The notes beneath the pieces were generated by a model. It was not told the DNA's origin. It made no database searches and was given only the letters and a program-made list of their open reading frames with translations. 64,000 bases of DNA from JARRPM01 sp963765545 (lineage in GTDB: Bacteria > Pseudomonadota > Gammaproteobacteria > Pseudomonadales > Halieaceae): positions 124,001-188,000 of the forward strand of contig CAVXWW010000009.1 in assembly GCA_963765545.1 (NCBI GenBank), read 5' to 3'. Within the stretch, counting starts at the first letter, position 1. Each line of letters begins with the position of its first letter. The position numbers and the translations under genes were made by a program. Positions 26,801 to 34,990 of the stretch are shown here, one piece after another.

Positions 26801-26902
26801 CCTCAGACCCATTAGCACCAGGGTCAAGGAGATGACGACAGCAAGCAGTGGTCTCTCAACGAATGCATCAAAAATATTTGGCTTGCCCGCTGGGAAGTTC
26901 AT
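23822..26902 (-). CDS. RND-family efflux transporter, inner-membrane permease
   Basis: 1026 residues, twelve transmembrane helices with two large periplasmic loops, the standard AcrB/MexB layout. The proton-relay aspartates are in GLVVDDAIVVVENV (helix 4) and the lysine in GLVAKNGILIVEFAN (helix 10). It overlaps the adaptor gene upstream by 4 bp (ATGA). No outer-membrane channel gene lies nearby, so it would use a TolC-type protein encoded elsewhere. By sequence it belongs with the HAE1-type pumps, but the substrate cannot be told. Confidence 0.92.
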   Translation of the reverse strand: MNFPAGKPNIFDAFVERPLLAVVISLTLVLMGLRAAVEMPVLEFPEIESSSLIISTPYVGASAETVQGFVTDPIERAASTVPGIDYVDSRTTAGMSKVTAWLKLNESSTLALAELTARLGQIRFELPPGAEDPSIEVERTDASNAIFYLDVIMGGRSLPETTDYLTRYVVPIITSIPGVQRVLLEGGRSPAMRVWLDPVRLNYFNVSAQQVRQALEDNNVIAPIGRIENQQQRIDLQTSATLKTREDFEQLVISNIDNAVVRVGDVARLELGEVEGQVISRMSQRDTIFLAVYGLPGANELDIGNQLYVALEEINASLPDGMSIEVGYDGTLYMRDALKEIFITLAETVLLVGIVVLLFMGSLRSALVPLITIPISLLGAMAVMMVMGFSFNLLTVLAIVLSVGLVVDDAIVVVENVARFMRQGMSRRQAALASSRQLLTAIIGMTVTLAAVYLPIGFLTGLTGVLIREFAFTLAVAVLISGVVALTLSPIMSAYASPPRGQEGTMTRWVNNRFDKLRLQYEFMLARSLQWTPQMLVFGLFFSLLAIPFLLTSQHELAPIEDESSIFVISAAPPEASLDYMHRHMHDVVGVMNGLNDATFMWQVLSPSAAFGGQEFVDPAERGQTPMDMLPDAFAKLAMVPGLQAFPNLFPSLPSAGQFSVEMVVTAPVPIEEMQPYADALVEAAYAANLFLFVDTNLKIDFPRAHFELDRDRIADLGMTVDDVSQQLSTYLAGDYVNRFDLDGKAYRVIPMIEDINRLDLRSIQQIKLQTPTGAMVPFSALATLEETVGPRVLTKFQQRNSFTIFAGMIPAYTKEAGLSAIEDAAADILPKGYAIDYAGESRQIRQEGNTLLGALGFALAFVFLVLVVLFNSLRDPLVVLLGCVPLALSGALMFTFLGWTTVNIYSQIGLITLVGLVAKNGILIVEFANHLQQQGMSKLEAITHGASVRLRPVLMTTGATVVGHFPLVLVTGAGAEARNSIGIILVAGMLIGTLFTLFILPSVYLVLASDHSKDIQHEAVLAAGH

Positions 26903-28089
26903 GGTCCCGGCTGGCCCTCGGGACTATCCGTCGGCGCCCGGGCAGGCGCTTGCGCCAGGTCCTGCTCGCGCTCGACGACGTGGGTCAACAAGCCGTCGAT
27001 CAGCTTGAATGCCCCTATTGCCGCAACCCTTTCTCCGGGTTCCAGCCCACCCGTTACCAGGATGTCTGCGCCCTGGGCGGGGCCCACACTGACCTGTCGT
27101 CTCGAAGCACGAAACGGCGCTATGGCACCCGGCTCGGCCTTGTTCAGCACATAGACAAAGGCACCGAAGTTGTTGCGCCTGACGGCACTGGCAGGCAGGC
27201 GGAAAACGCCCTCAAGGCTGCCGACCACAACCTCCACATCGACCACCGCCCCGGGGCGGATGGTCGCCGGCGGGTCGGTTAACAAAGCGCGGAACTCGCG
27301 GCTTCTGGACAGTGTGTTCAGGCTGGACTCAGCTGAAATGATCGTCGCCTGCATAGGCTCATTGCCCAGGTTGTGGCTGCCCAGGGTGATGATGTCGCCA
27401 ATGGCCGGGGTCGCCTTGCCCTGGGGTAGCTTGAAGTCGATCCAGACTTCACCCAGGCCGCCTGTCAGTTGGGTGACAACCGTATTGGCGGCGAGGTACT
27501 GGCCAACCTCCAGGGTATGTAGCCCGGTTTGTGCGTCAAAGGGGGCAACCAGGGACTTTTTTTCGATGATGGCTGCCAGCGCCGCGGCGTTGGCCAGCAG
27601 TATGTCCTTGTCTGCCTCAGCGCTATCGTACTCGTTCTGGCTGGCCAGATTGTTGCGGCGCAACTCCCGCAGCCGTTGTAACTGCAGTTCTGCCAGTTTC
27701 AACTGCGCCCGGGTGGCCTGCAACTGGGCCCGTTCCTCGGTACTGTCCAGGGATAGCAATTGCTGTCCCTCGGCGACGGCGCTGCCGCCGACAAACCCGA
27801 TTGCGGCGATTTTGCCACCCACCTCGGTGCGTAATTCGATGGCTTTCGTGGCGCGCACCTCGCCTATGGTCCGGTAGGTCTGTGGCCAGTTTAGCGGTGA
27901 TGCGAGAACCGCGGTTACCGCTTCCGAGCGCTCCGGGAAGGACTCGCCAAAGGCAATAGCTTCCTTGATCTGGCGGTACTTCAGGCCGCCCAGAACGGCG
28001 ACAACAATGAGGCATATCAGGGCCATGAAGGCCCATTTTTTCAGAGCACCGCTTTGGCTGTAGCCCACCGTGTTACTGGCTTCTGTCAT
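26899..28089 (-). CDS. RND efflux periplasmic adaptor (membrane fusion protein)
   Basis: 396 residues: an N-terminal membrane anchor (KWAFMALICLIVVAVLGGL, ~18-36), a split lipoyl domain (IELRTEVGGKIAAIGF ... LVAPFDAQTGLH), a helical hairpin (EERAQLQATRAQLKLAELQL ... NEYDSAEADKDIL) and a beta-barrel. It links the inner-membrane RND pump to the outer-membrane channel. First gene of the three-gene operon; its start at 28089 faces the divergent glycerate-kinase cluster, so the 28090-28276 gap holds the promoters of both. Confidence 0.9.
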   Translation of the reverse strand: MTEASNTVGYSQSGALKKWAFMALICLIVVAVLGGLKYRQIKEAIAFGESFPERSEAVTAVLASPLNWPQTYRTIGEVRATKAIELRTEVGGKIAAIGFVGGSAVAEGQQLLSLDSTEERAQLQATRAQLKLAELQLQRLRELRRNNLASQNEYDSAEADKDILLANAAALAAIIEKKSLVAPFDAQTGLHTLEVGQYLAANTVVTQLTGGLGEVWIDFKLPQGKATPAIGDIITLGSHNLGNEPMQATIISAESSLNTLSRSREFRALLTDPPATIRPGAVVDVEVVVGSLEGVFRLPASAVRRNNFGAFVYVLNKAEPGAIAPFRASRRQVSVGPAQGADILVTGGLEPGERVAAIGAFKLIDGLLTHVVEREQDLAQAPARAPTDSPEGQPGP

Positions 28090-28276
28090 ACATTGATATC
28101 CAATTGGTCCTGCGATTACCGGCCCCGCGGCAGGTGCACGCGCGCGGCTTCGCGCATCTTACCAGTTGGCAGGCCCTGTGGCCCCCGACTTACATGGCGC
28201 GGTTGGCACGGTTTCTGCTCTATCCTCTGTTAATATTCGGGTCCGGAACCGGCTTTTGCGAGAAATATCGACAGCA

Positions 28277-29173
28277 ATGGAAATGGCACAGTGGCAAAAG
28301 TCCTTTCTGGGGCGGCATAGCCTCGATCCTGGCTATCTGGACTATGCACAAGAGTGGTTCGCGCCACTGTCAGCTGCGATCGCAATGCACCAAAGCGGTG
28401 CAGAAAGATCTATCCTGGTTGCAGTCAATGGCTGCCAGGGCTCTGGCAAAACCACCGTTTGTGACTACCTGCGCACCGATCTGGAAAAAAATCACGGTTT
28501 GCGAGTGGTGTCCCTGTCACTGGATGATTTCTACCTGACCCGCGCCGAGCGCGAGGATCTTGCCGGCACTGTCCATCCGTTGCTGGCGACCCGCGGGGTG
28601 CCGGGTACCCATGACATGGCGCTGTTGCAGTCCACCCTGGCGGCGCTGCTCGCGCAGGCAGCTGACACGATTGAGATTCCCCGTTTTGACAAGGCCCTGG
28701 ACGATCGCGTGCCCGCATCTTTCGCGGAGGTGGTCAGCGGGGGTGTTGACGTTGTGCTACTGGAGGGCTGGTGCCTTGGGGCCCGTGCGCAAACCGGGGC
28801 AGAGCTGGCGGAGCCGGTCAACGACCTGGAAGCTCGCGACGATGCCGGGGGACAGTGGCGGCGCTACGCGAATGAGGTTCTGGGGCGGGACTTCGAATCG
28901 CTGTATGGGCTGGTCGACCTGTGGGTCATGCTGGCCGCGCCTTCGTTTGAGTGTGTCTATCGCTGGCGCCTCGAACAGGAGCAGAAGCTTGCCCGGCGCA
29001 GCAGTGGTGCCGGGATTATGAGCGCGTCGCAACTGTCCCGCTTTATCGAGTTTTATGAGCGTATTACCCGGCACTGCCTGGCCCGGTTGCCCGGCCGGGT
29101 GCACTACTTTTACCAGTTGGACGAGCAGCGGCAAGTCACGGAGCAACGTTATTGTGCCAGGCCCGAACTGTGA
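28277..29173 (+). CDS. D-glycerate 3-kinase-like P-loop kinase
   Basis: I start it at ATG 28277 (298 residues); upstream in-frame codons lack homology. The P-loop GCQGSGKTT is at ~55-63, followed by SLDDFYLTRAER and HPLLATRGVPGTHD (~85-120), the signature of D-glycerate 3-kinases (GLYK/YggC-like P-loop kinases), and VLLEGWCLGAR, the Walker B-like strand. It would phosphorylate D-glycerate to 3-phosphoglycerate in the cytoplasm. It is first in a run of four same-strand genes that handle glucosylglycerate, where it supplies 3-phosphoglycerate or recaptures glycerate freed by the phosphorylase. Confidence 0.82.
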   Translation: MEMAQWQKSFLGRHSLDPGYLDYAQEWFAPLSAAIAMHQSGAERSILVAVNGCQGSGKTTVCDYLRTDLEKNHGLRVVSLSLDDFYLTRAEREDLAGTVHPLLATRGVPGTHDMALLQSTLAALLAQAADTIEIPRFDKALDDRVPASFAEVVSGGVDVVLLEGWCLGARAQTGAELAEPVNDLEARDDAGGQWRRYANEVLGRDFESLYGLVDLWVMLAAPSFECVYRWRLEQEQKLARRSSGAGIMSASQLSRFIEFYERITRHCLARLPGRVHYFYQLDEQRQVTEQRYCARPEL

Positions 29174-29183
29174 GACTGCAGCC

Positions 29184-30038
29184 ATGACCAGATTTACCCC
29201 GGCGAAATACCTGGTATTTACCGATCTGGACGGTTCACTGCTGGATCACCATGACTATCGCTATGACGACGCGTTACCCCAGCTGCGCGCGCTTGAGTCA
29301 GAGGGCATTCCCCTGATCCCGGCTACCAGCAAAACGCGTTTGGAGATAGAGCGTTTGCGCGCAGAATTGGGCAATCGCCATCCATTCATCGCAGAGAATG
29401 GTGCTGCGGTGTTTATCCCCGTGGGCTACTTTGCACAGCAACCGGAGCCGTCAATTGAACGGGACGGCTACTGGATTCATGAAATGAGTCCGCCGCGGAC
29501 CCGTTGGGTGAGTTTGCTGGGCGAACTGGATGACAGGTTTCCAGGGTGTTTCGAGTACTTCCATCATGCGGGGGTGGAGGGCATTATGCGGATGACCGGC
29601 CTGCCACGTGAACGGGCGATAGAGGCCAATGCCCGTGAATACAGTGAGCCGGTGCGTTGGTGCGGTGATGTACAGGATCGCGAAGCATTCCTGCAATGCC
29701 TGCGGGCCGCCGATGCGAGCGTACTGCAGGGCGGTCGCTTTCTGGGCGTATGCGGCGACTGTGACAAGGGCCGGGCACTGCAGTGGTTGCGCCAGGTGTA
29801 TCAGCTGGCAGAACCCGGCCGGCAGGTGCACGACCTGGCCATTGGCGACAGCGCTAACGATTGTGCCATGCTGGAAGTGGCCGAAACCGCCCTGGTCATT
29901 CGTTCGCCGGCACACGATGCGCCCCTGTTGCAGCGCAGCGAGGGTTTAATATACAGCGAACAATTTGGACCGGCAGGGTGGGCCGAGGGTGTGGCCAATT
30001 GGTTGCGCCGCCAACAATTACAAAACCGCAAAAATTGA
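29184..30038 (+). CDS. gpgP: HAD-type glucosyl/mannosyl-3-phosphoglycerate phosphatase
   Basis: Start at ATG 29184, 10 bp after the kinase stop; 284 residues. HAD motif I is FTDLDGSLLD (~11-20), motif II is PATSKTR, and the motif IV GDSANDCAML lies at ~222; the RGGRFLGVCGDCDKG-like region marks the mannosyl-3-phosphoglycerate phosphatase family. It removes the phosphate from glucosyl- (or mannosyl-) 3-phosphoglycerate to give the compatible solute. The neighbour phosphorylase of the GH13_18 group favours the glucosyl compound. Confidence 0.85.
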   Translation: MTRFTPAKYLVFTDLDGSLLDHHDYRYDDALPQLRALESEGIPLIPATSKTRLEIERLRAELGNRHPFIAENGAAVFIPVGYFAQQPEPSIERDGYWIHEMSPPRTRWVSLLGELDDRFPGCFEYFHHAGVEGIMRMTGLPRERAIEANAREYSEPVRWCGDVQDREAFLQCLRAADASVLQGGRFLGVCGDCDKGRALQWLRQVYQLAEPGRQVHDLAIGDSANDCAMLEVAETALVIRSPAHDAPLLQRSEGLIYSEQFGPAGWAEGVANWLRRQQLQNRKN

Positions 30039-30050
30039 GGCCAGGTCCCT

Positions 30051-31277
30051 ATGGGCGATTTTTACCAGAACGGAATAATTACCACCTTGCACAACCTGTC
30101 GGACCGGCCGGTTGAGGAATTGGAAAGTGAGCTGGTGGCGTTTTCCCACCAGCGCCCACTGGGGCTGATACTGCCCTCCTTGTTTTCGGAGTTAGAGGGA
30201 ACGGCGTTGCCAGCCATTCTGGATGAGTTGACCCGCGTGCCCTACCTGAGTGAAGTTGTTATTGGCCTGGACCGGGCCGATCAGGCCCAGTACAAGGAAG
30301 CGCTGGGTTTTTTCGATCGCCTGCCGCAACGTCACCGTGTGCTTTGGAATGAAGGACCGAGACTGCAGGCGCTGGATAAAAAGTTGCAGGAACTTGACCT
30401 GGCCCCCCGGGAGTTAGGCAAGGGGCGCAATGTCTGGTATTGCATGGGCTACACCCTGGCGTCCGGTCGAGCTGAATCTGTGGCGCTGCACGACTGTGAC
30501 ATTCTGACCTACGACCGGGGCCTGCTGGCGCGACTGATATACCCGGTAGCCCACCCCCGCTTTAATTACGAGTTCTGCAAGGGCTATTACTCGCGGGTTG
30601 CCGGCGGCAAAATCAACGGCAGGGTGAGCAGACTGCTGGTCACGCCGTTGCTGCGCGCCCTGAAGAAAACACTTGGCGAGATGGAATACCTGGATTACAT
30701 GGATAGTTTCCGCTATCCGTTGGCGGGCGAGTTCTCCTTTCGGCGCGATGTGCTTAACGACATCCTTATTCCCAGTGACTGGGGCCTGGAAATTGGTGTG
30801 CTGTCGGAGATGTACCGCAACTATGCCAACAACCGGCTCTGCCAGGCTGATATCGCCGATGTCTACGACCACAAACACCAGGAGCTGTCGGCCCAGAACG
30901 ACCAGGGCGGGCTCTCCAAAATGTCTATCGATATCGCCAAGGCCCTGTTCCGCAAGCTGGCCACCCGGGGCATCACCTTCAACACGGAGACATTCCGCTC
31001 ACTCAAGGCGACCTACTACCGCATTGCCCTGGATTTTGTCGAAACCTACCACAATGACGCGATAATGAATGGTCTGAAACTCGATGTGCACAGTGAAGAA
31101 AAGGCAGTGGAACTGTTTGCCGAGAATATTATGAAGGCGGGTGAGGCGTTTCTGGATCGCCCCATGGAGCGTCCGTTTATTCCGAGCTGGAACCGGGTTA
31201 TCAGCGCGGTGCCCGATGTGTTGCAACAACTGCTGGACGCGGTCGAAGCTGACCATGTCGAGTTTGCCGGAGAGTAA
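30051..31277 (+). CDS. gpgS: GT81-like glucosyl-3-phosphoglycerate synthase
   Basis: 408 residues with a GT-A nucleotide-sugar fold: LGLILPSLFSELEG (~39-52), EVVIGLDRAD (~67), GKGRNVWYCMGYTLAS (~123) and the metal-binding ALHDCDILTYD (~146-155). Later YPLAGEFSFRRDVL and DWGLEIGVLSEMYR match glucosyl-3-phosphoglycerate synthases. It transfers glucose from a nucleotide sugar to 3-phosphoglycerate. Start at 30051 lies 12 bp after the phosphatase stop; the phosphorylase follows after 6 bp. Mannosyl-3-phosphoglycerate synthase activity cannot be excluded. Confidence 0.82.
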   Translation: MGDFYQNGIITTLHNLSDRPVEELESELVAFSHQRPLGLILPSLFSELEGTALPAILDELTRVPYLSEVVIGLDRADQAQYKEALGFFDRLPQRHRVLWNEGPRLQALDKKLQELDLAPRELGKGRNVWYCMGYTLASGRAESVALHDCDILTYDRGLLARLIYPVAHPRFNYEFCKGYYSRVAGGKINGRVSRLLVTPLLRALKKTLGEMEYLDYMDSFRYPLAGEFSFRRDVLNDILIPSDWGLEIGVLSEMYRNYANNRLCQADIADVYDHKHQELSAQNDQGGLSKMSIDIAKALFRKLATRGITFNTETFRSLKATYYRIALDFVETYHNDAIMNGLKLDVHSEEKAVELFAENIMKAGEAFLDRPMERPFIPSWNRVISAVPDVLQQLLDAVEADHVEFAGE

Positions 31278-31283
31278 AAAGAA

Positions 31284-33056
31284 ATGCTTCAACAAGTAAA
31301 AGAGGTCGGGCAGCTCACGGAGCGGGTGCAGCACCATCTGGATGCGATCTATCATGATAACCCGCTGGGAGCGAACCTGGAGGGGCTGGCCGCGGAGTTG
31401 CTTGCTTTAATGGGCCTGGAAGACGCTGCGGTTTCTCCGCAGCTACCGGTCAATCACTGGGACCAGCGCGATACCATCATGATTACCTATGGCGACAGCG
31501 TGTTGCGGGAGGGTGAGCGCCCCCTGCAAACCCTGAAGCGCTTTCTGGATGCCCATGCTGCGGATGCAATCAACGGTGTGCACATTCTGCCTTTTTATCC
31601 CTGGAGTTCGGATGACGGCTTCGCGGTGCTGGATTACTCCAGTGTCAACGAGGCACTGGGTAACTGGCCCGATATTGAAGCCATAAGCGCCAGCTACCAG
31701 TTAATGGCCGATCTTGTGATCAACCATTGCTCCGGTCGCAGCCTCTGGTTCGAAAACTTCCTGAAGGGCGTGGAGCCTGGCAAAGGGTATTTTTATACCG
31801 CGTCTCCCGAGGACGACCTGAGCCAGGTAGTAAGGCCGCGTACCTCCGATTTGTTGCGCGAGGTTGAAACGAGTGAGGGTACCCAATATGTGTGGTGCAC
31901 CTTCAGTCATGATCAGGTGGACCTGGACTTTCGCAACCCGGAAGTCCTCAAGCAGTTTGTTTCCATCCTCCGCTTGTATATGGATCACGGTGTGCGCATC
32001 TTTCGCCTGGACGCGGTGGCCTTCCTGTGGAAGGTTCCCGGCACCAGCAGCCTCAATCTCGAAGAGACGCATGAAATTGTCAGGCTGATACGCACCCTGG
32101 TTGAGCACGTAAGTAATGACGCGATGGTGATCACGGAAACCAATATCCCGAATCGGGAAAACCTGTCCTATTTCGGCAATGCCAATGAGGCGCATTGTGT
32201 CTACAACTTCTCGCTGCCACCGCTGCTGGTTAACGCGCTGATCACTGGAGATTGCACATATCTGAAGCACTGGATGATGAGTATGCCGCCGGCGCAGGAT
32301 GGAACGGCCTACTTCAATTTCATTGCTTCGCATGACGGTATTGGGCTGCGCCCCGCCGAGGGGCTGTTGTCAGAAGAGGAGTTAAACACCCTGGTCGATA
32401 CCATGCAGCAGTTTGGCGGGCATGTGTCCTACCGCGCCCTTGAAGGCGGTGAGCGGAAACCCTATGAGATCAATATTGCGCTGTTCGATGCGCTGCGCGG
32501 AACAACCGCCGGTCCAGATCACCTTGGTGTAGAACGGTTTGTCTGTGCCCACGCCATTATGCTCGCCCTTGAAGGTATTCCCGGCATCTATATTCACAGC
32601 CTGGTGGGCACCCGTAATGATTACGAGCGGGTTGAGAACACCGGCCACTACCGCGCCATCAATCGCCACCAGTGGGACTACGAGACGCTGAACGAATTGT
32701 TGGCCCAGCCGGACTCCAGCCACAGCAAGGTTTTCGAGCGAATTAAAGGCCTGTTGGCTATCCGCCGGCGCCAGGCAGCGTTTCACCCTAATGCCACGCA
32801 GTTCACTTTGCACCTGGGTAATAACCTGTTCGGCTTCTGGCGCCAGAGTATAAACAGGCGCCAGAGTGTTTTTTGTATCAGCAATATCACGGCCGACGTT
32901 CAGCCGTTGGCACTGGAGGCCATCAACATGACCGACAATGAGACCTGGAAGGACCTGATCGGCGGCGAGACGATGGTGTCGCGCAGCCAGGTACTGGAAC
33001 TGCAACCCTACCAGACAGTGTGGATCTCCAACACGATGGACATTGTTACATACTGA
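31284..33056 (+). CDS. GH13_18 glucoside phosphorylase, probably glucosylglycerate phosphorylase
   Basis: 590 residues of the sucrose-phosphorylase subfamily. GH13 residues are visible: nucleophile Asp in FRLDAVAFLWK (~238), acid/base Glu in MVITETNIPN (~284), and the third Asp in FIASHDGIGLR (~350). HILPFYPWSSDDGFAVLDY (~107-125) is the early substrate-pocket loop. The protein is about 90 residues longer than sucrose phosphorylase, mainly through an N-terminal helical extension, like glucosylglycerate phosphorylase (YcjM type). With kinase, phosphatase and synthase just upstream, phosphorolysis of glucosylglycerate to glucose 1-phosphate and glycerate is the best reading; glucosylglycerol or sucrose are alternatives. 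Confidence 0.82.
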   Translation: MLQQVKEVGQLTERVQHHLDAIYHDNPLGANLEGLAAELLALMGLEDAAVSPQLPVNHWDQRDTIMITYGDSVLREGERPLQTLKRFLDAHAADAINGVHILPFYPWSSDDGFAVLDYSSVNEALGNWPDIEAISASYQLMADLVINHCSGRSLWFENFLKGVEPGKGYFYTASPEDDLSQVVRPRTSDLLREVETSEGTQYVWCTFSHDQVDLDFRNPEVLKQFVSILRLYMDHGVRIFRLDAVAFLWKVPGTSSLNLEETHEIVRLIRTLVEHVSNDAMVITETNIPNRENLSYFGNANEAHCVYNFSLPPLLVNALITGDCTYLKHWMMSMPPAQDGTAYFNFIASHDGIGLRPAEGLLSEEELNTLVDTMQQFGGHVSYRALEGGERKPYEINIALFDALRGTTAGPDHLGVERFVCAHAIMLALEGIPGIYIHSLVGTRNDYERVENTGHYRAINRHQWDYETLNELLAQPDSSHSKVFERIKGLLAIRRRQAAFHPNATQFTLHLGNNLFGFWRQSINRRQSVFCISNITADVQPLALEAINMTDNETWKDLIGGETMVSRSQVLELQPYQTVWISNTMDIVTY

Positions 33057-33184
33057 GCGCCTTGACGATCAGCCTGATACTGGCGCGGTATCTGGTTGTT
33101 CTACCACATCGGTCTGCGTGATACCGGCAGGATCAGGGCGATACGCGACTTTCTGGTTGAATCCCTGCTTGTATCAGCTTGGGA

Positions 33185-33649
33185 CTATTGTGTGTTCTGC
33201 TGCAGCTGTGCTTTACCGATCAACAGGTAGTCGGTGTACAAGTGCAGCGTACCATTTTCCTCCGCGGAGCCGGTGGTGACAGTTCTCAGGCCGTAGCCCG
33301 TCTCCAGAAGCTCAGCCAGTACCTCTGCACAATCCTCTCCAGTAACGATGCCGCCGTCTATAGCTGGTGATGGTGAACTGCTTGCGGCTACCACTATCAC
33401 GCTACCTTCCTCTGGCTCGCAGCGCATCATGACCACTGCAGCCATGGTCGAAGTGTCCGGAGAATCGCAAGCGCCGATGGTGTCGCCGTGGCGCTGGTGG
33501 CCAGGCACCGCAGAGGCAGGAATAGAGGCTGTCTTTGCGCCCTTATGGCAGATGGTGACCTTTTCGGAATCCGCCTCTGAATTGGCGAACGCAAGCTGGC
33601 CAACCGCGGTCAGGGCAAACATGGTAATTCCAATCGCCAGAGTCTTCAT
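33185..33649 (-). CDS. Small secreted protein with CHKG/HGD motif
   Basis: Start at ATG 33649, with GAGG upstream; a signal peptide (LAIGITMFALTAVGQLAFA) gives 154 residues. After cleavage comes VTICHKGAKTASIPASAV, then GHQRHGDTIGAC: a CHKG...HGD...C motif that recurs in exported proteins of many bacteria and probably forms a small disulphide-bonded or metal-binding module. The rest is beta-rich without a known domain. Function unknown. Confidence 0.65.
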   Translation of the reverse strand: MKTLAIGITMFALTAVGQLAFANSEADSEKVTICHKGAKTASIPASAVPGHQRHGDTIGACDSPDTSTMAAVVMMRCEPEEGSVIVVAASSSPSPAIDGGIVTGEDCAEVLAELLETGYGLRTVTTGSAEENGTLHLYTDYLLIGKAQLQQNTQ

Positions 33650-33970
33650 TTTCACTAACCTCGTAGTTATTTTACTTCGGAGCATGACGGCCACGAATTA
33701 CCGAGCAGTCCCAAGAAAGCGTTGTAAACCCGTGCTCAGACTCAGTATAGGGCTCGGTTTTTTTCATGCAAGAAATAATCAGATGGAAATATGTTATAGC
33801 ATTATATTCCATATAGTTATTTAGCGTTTTGTGCGATTCGCGGGATCCGCGAGAGCCGAGCAGGCTTTCCCGTAGATCCCGTAAAGTCATGTCTGCCGGT
33901 TAGAACCCTGGGTTCGGGTTATGGACATCACATCACAACTGCAGTATTGACCCTGTTGGGCAAGGTGATG
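33650..33970. other. Intergenic stretch with a short GC palindrome
   Basis: No gene is evident. TCGCGG-GAT-CCGCGA (33838-33852) is a perfect 6-bp stem; the left part (33770-33825) is A/T-rich and may hold the promoter for the small secreted protein. No T-run follows the palindrome. Confidence 0.35.
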
Positions 33971-34870
33971 TCACTGCTCCAGCAAGCGACTCGCCTGGAT
34001 GCCGTGCATATTGAGATGGTAGATTGGGGCGCCCTTCACCTCCATGATGGGTTGAATCTCCTCGAACACACTTGGATAAGTGTAAAAGGGTACCCGGGGA
34101 AAGAGGTGGTGTATCGAGTGATAGTTCTGATACCCCCACAGGGCGGTTATCAGTTTGCCCGCAGCTCCATCGACAATGATAGTTGAGGTATCAACATAAC
34201 GGCCTACCGCTTCGTGGGGTGTGTGTACGATATAGGCGAAGAGATACATCAGTATTGTAAAACCCGCCAGCCAGGCCAGCACAAACATCGCCAGCCCCTC
34301 GACCCAGAAACCCGCTGCGAAAAATGCCACTCTTGGCAGCAGTGCGGCTATCAGTTCCAGGCAAAGGGCCACGTTTTGCGAGCGCGGCCCATTGTGCCAG
34401 CGGTGCTTCATATAGTAGGCGTATTGGCCGGTGAAAATCTTCCAGATTGCCCTCAGGGCCAGTGAGGGCGATCGGGTGATATCGGCCATCGGGGCATCGG
34501 GGTCATTGTCCGGCTGGTTGGTATGTCTGTGGTGCGCGAGATGCTCATGGCGATGGGCGGTAAGCGGGACCATCAAGATCCAGCCCGCGGTGTAACCCAG
34601 GGCCTCGTTGAGCCAACGTAGGGATGTGTTACTGCCGCTTATTGAGCCGTGTACGGCCTCATGCAAAACGGTGTAAGCAGCGTAGGTAAGAAGCGCCATC
34701 AGTGGCATTGCGACGATCAGTGGCATAAGGCCCATCATCACCAGGGCGGGCGTGGCCACATACGCCAGTGTTACAGCGACTCCCAGAAACACCGTCGGCC
34801 ATGCCACTTTGCCCATATGCTTCCTGGCTGCTTCCAGTGCCTTCAGATCGAGATTGTCTTTCGTGGTCAT
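33971..34870 (-). CDS. Membrane fatty acid desaturase / hydroxylase
   Basis: 299 residues, about four to six hydrophobic segments and the three histidine boxes of membrane di-iron desaturases: HEAVHG (~69), HEHLAHHRHTN (~107) and HSIHHLFPR (~265). The family uses oxygen and electrons to introduce double bonds or hydroxyls into lipids or carotenoids at the inner membrane. The short loop lengths fit the fatty-acid desaturase/beta-carotene hydroxylase-type subgroup. It is divergent from an AraC regulator with repeated GCGCCAA sites between them, so it is likely that regulator's target. Confidence 0.85.
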   Translation of the reverse strand: MTTKDNLDLKALEAARKHMGKVAWPTVFLGVAVTLAYVATPALVMMGLMPLIVAMPLMALLTYAAYTVLHEAVHGSISGSNTSLRWLNEALGYTAGWILMVPLTAHRHEHLAHHRHTNQPDNDPDAPMADITRSPSLALRAIWKIFTGQYAYYMKHRWHNGPRSQNVALCLELIAALLPRVAFFAAGFWVEGLAMFVLAWLAGFTILMYLFAYIVHTPHEAVGRYVDTSTIIVDGAAGKLITALWGYQNYHSIHHLFPRVPFYTYPSVFEEIQPIMEVKGAPIYHLNMHGIQASRLLEQ

Positions 34871-34910
34871 CTTGGCGGCCCTCTTGGTTTGTTATCAATG
34901 GTGCCAGTGT

Positions 34911-34971
34911 GCGCCAACCTTTGTCTGCTGATCAGTGTATATAGCGCCAATTGGGTGTCATAATGCGCCAA
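34911..34971. promoter_or_regulatory. Three GCGCCAA repeats between desaturase and AraC regulator
   Basis: Identical heptamers at 34911-34917, 34944-34950 and 34965-34971, all in the same orientation. Starts are 33 and 21 bp apart; 21 bp is two helix turns, the usual spacing of direct half-sites for AraC-type proteins. Candidate operator for the divergent pair. Confidence 0.5.
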
Positions 34972-34990
34972 ATTTCGGTGATAACGATCA

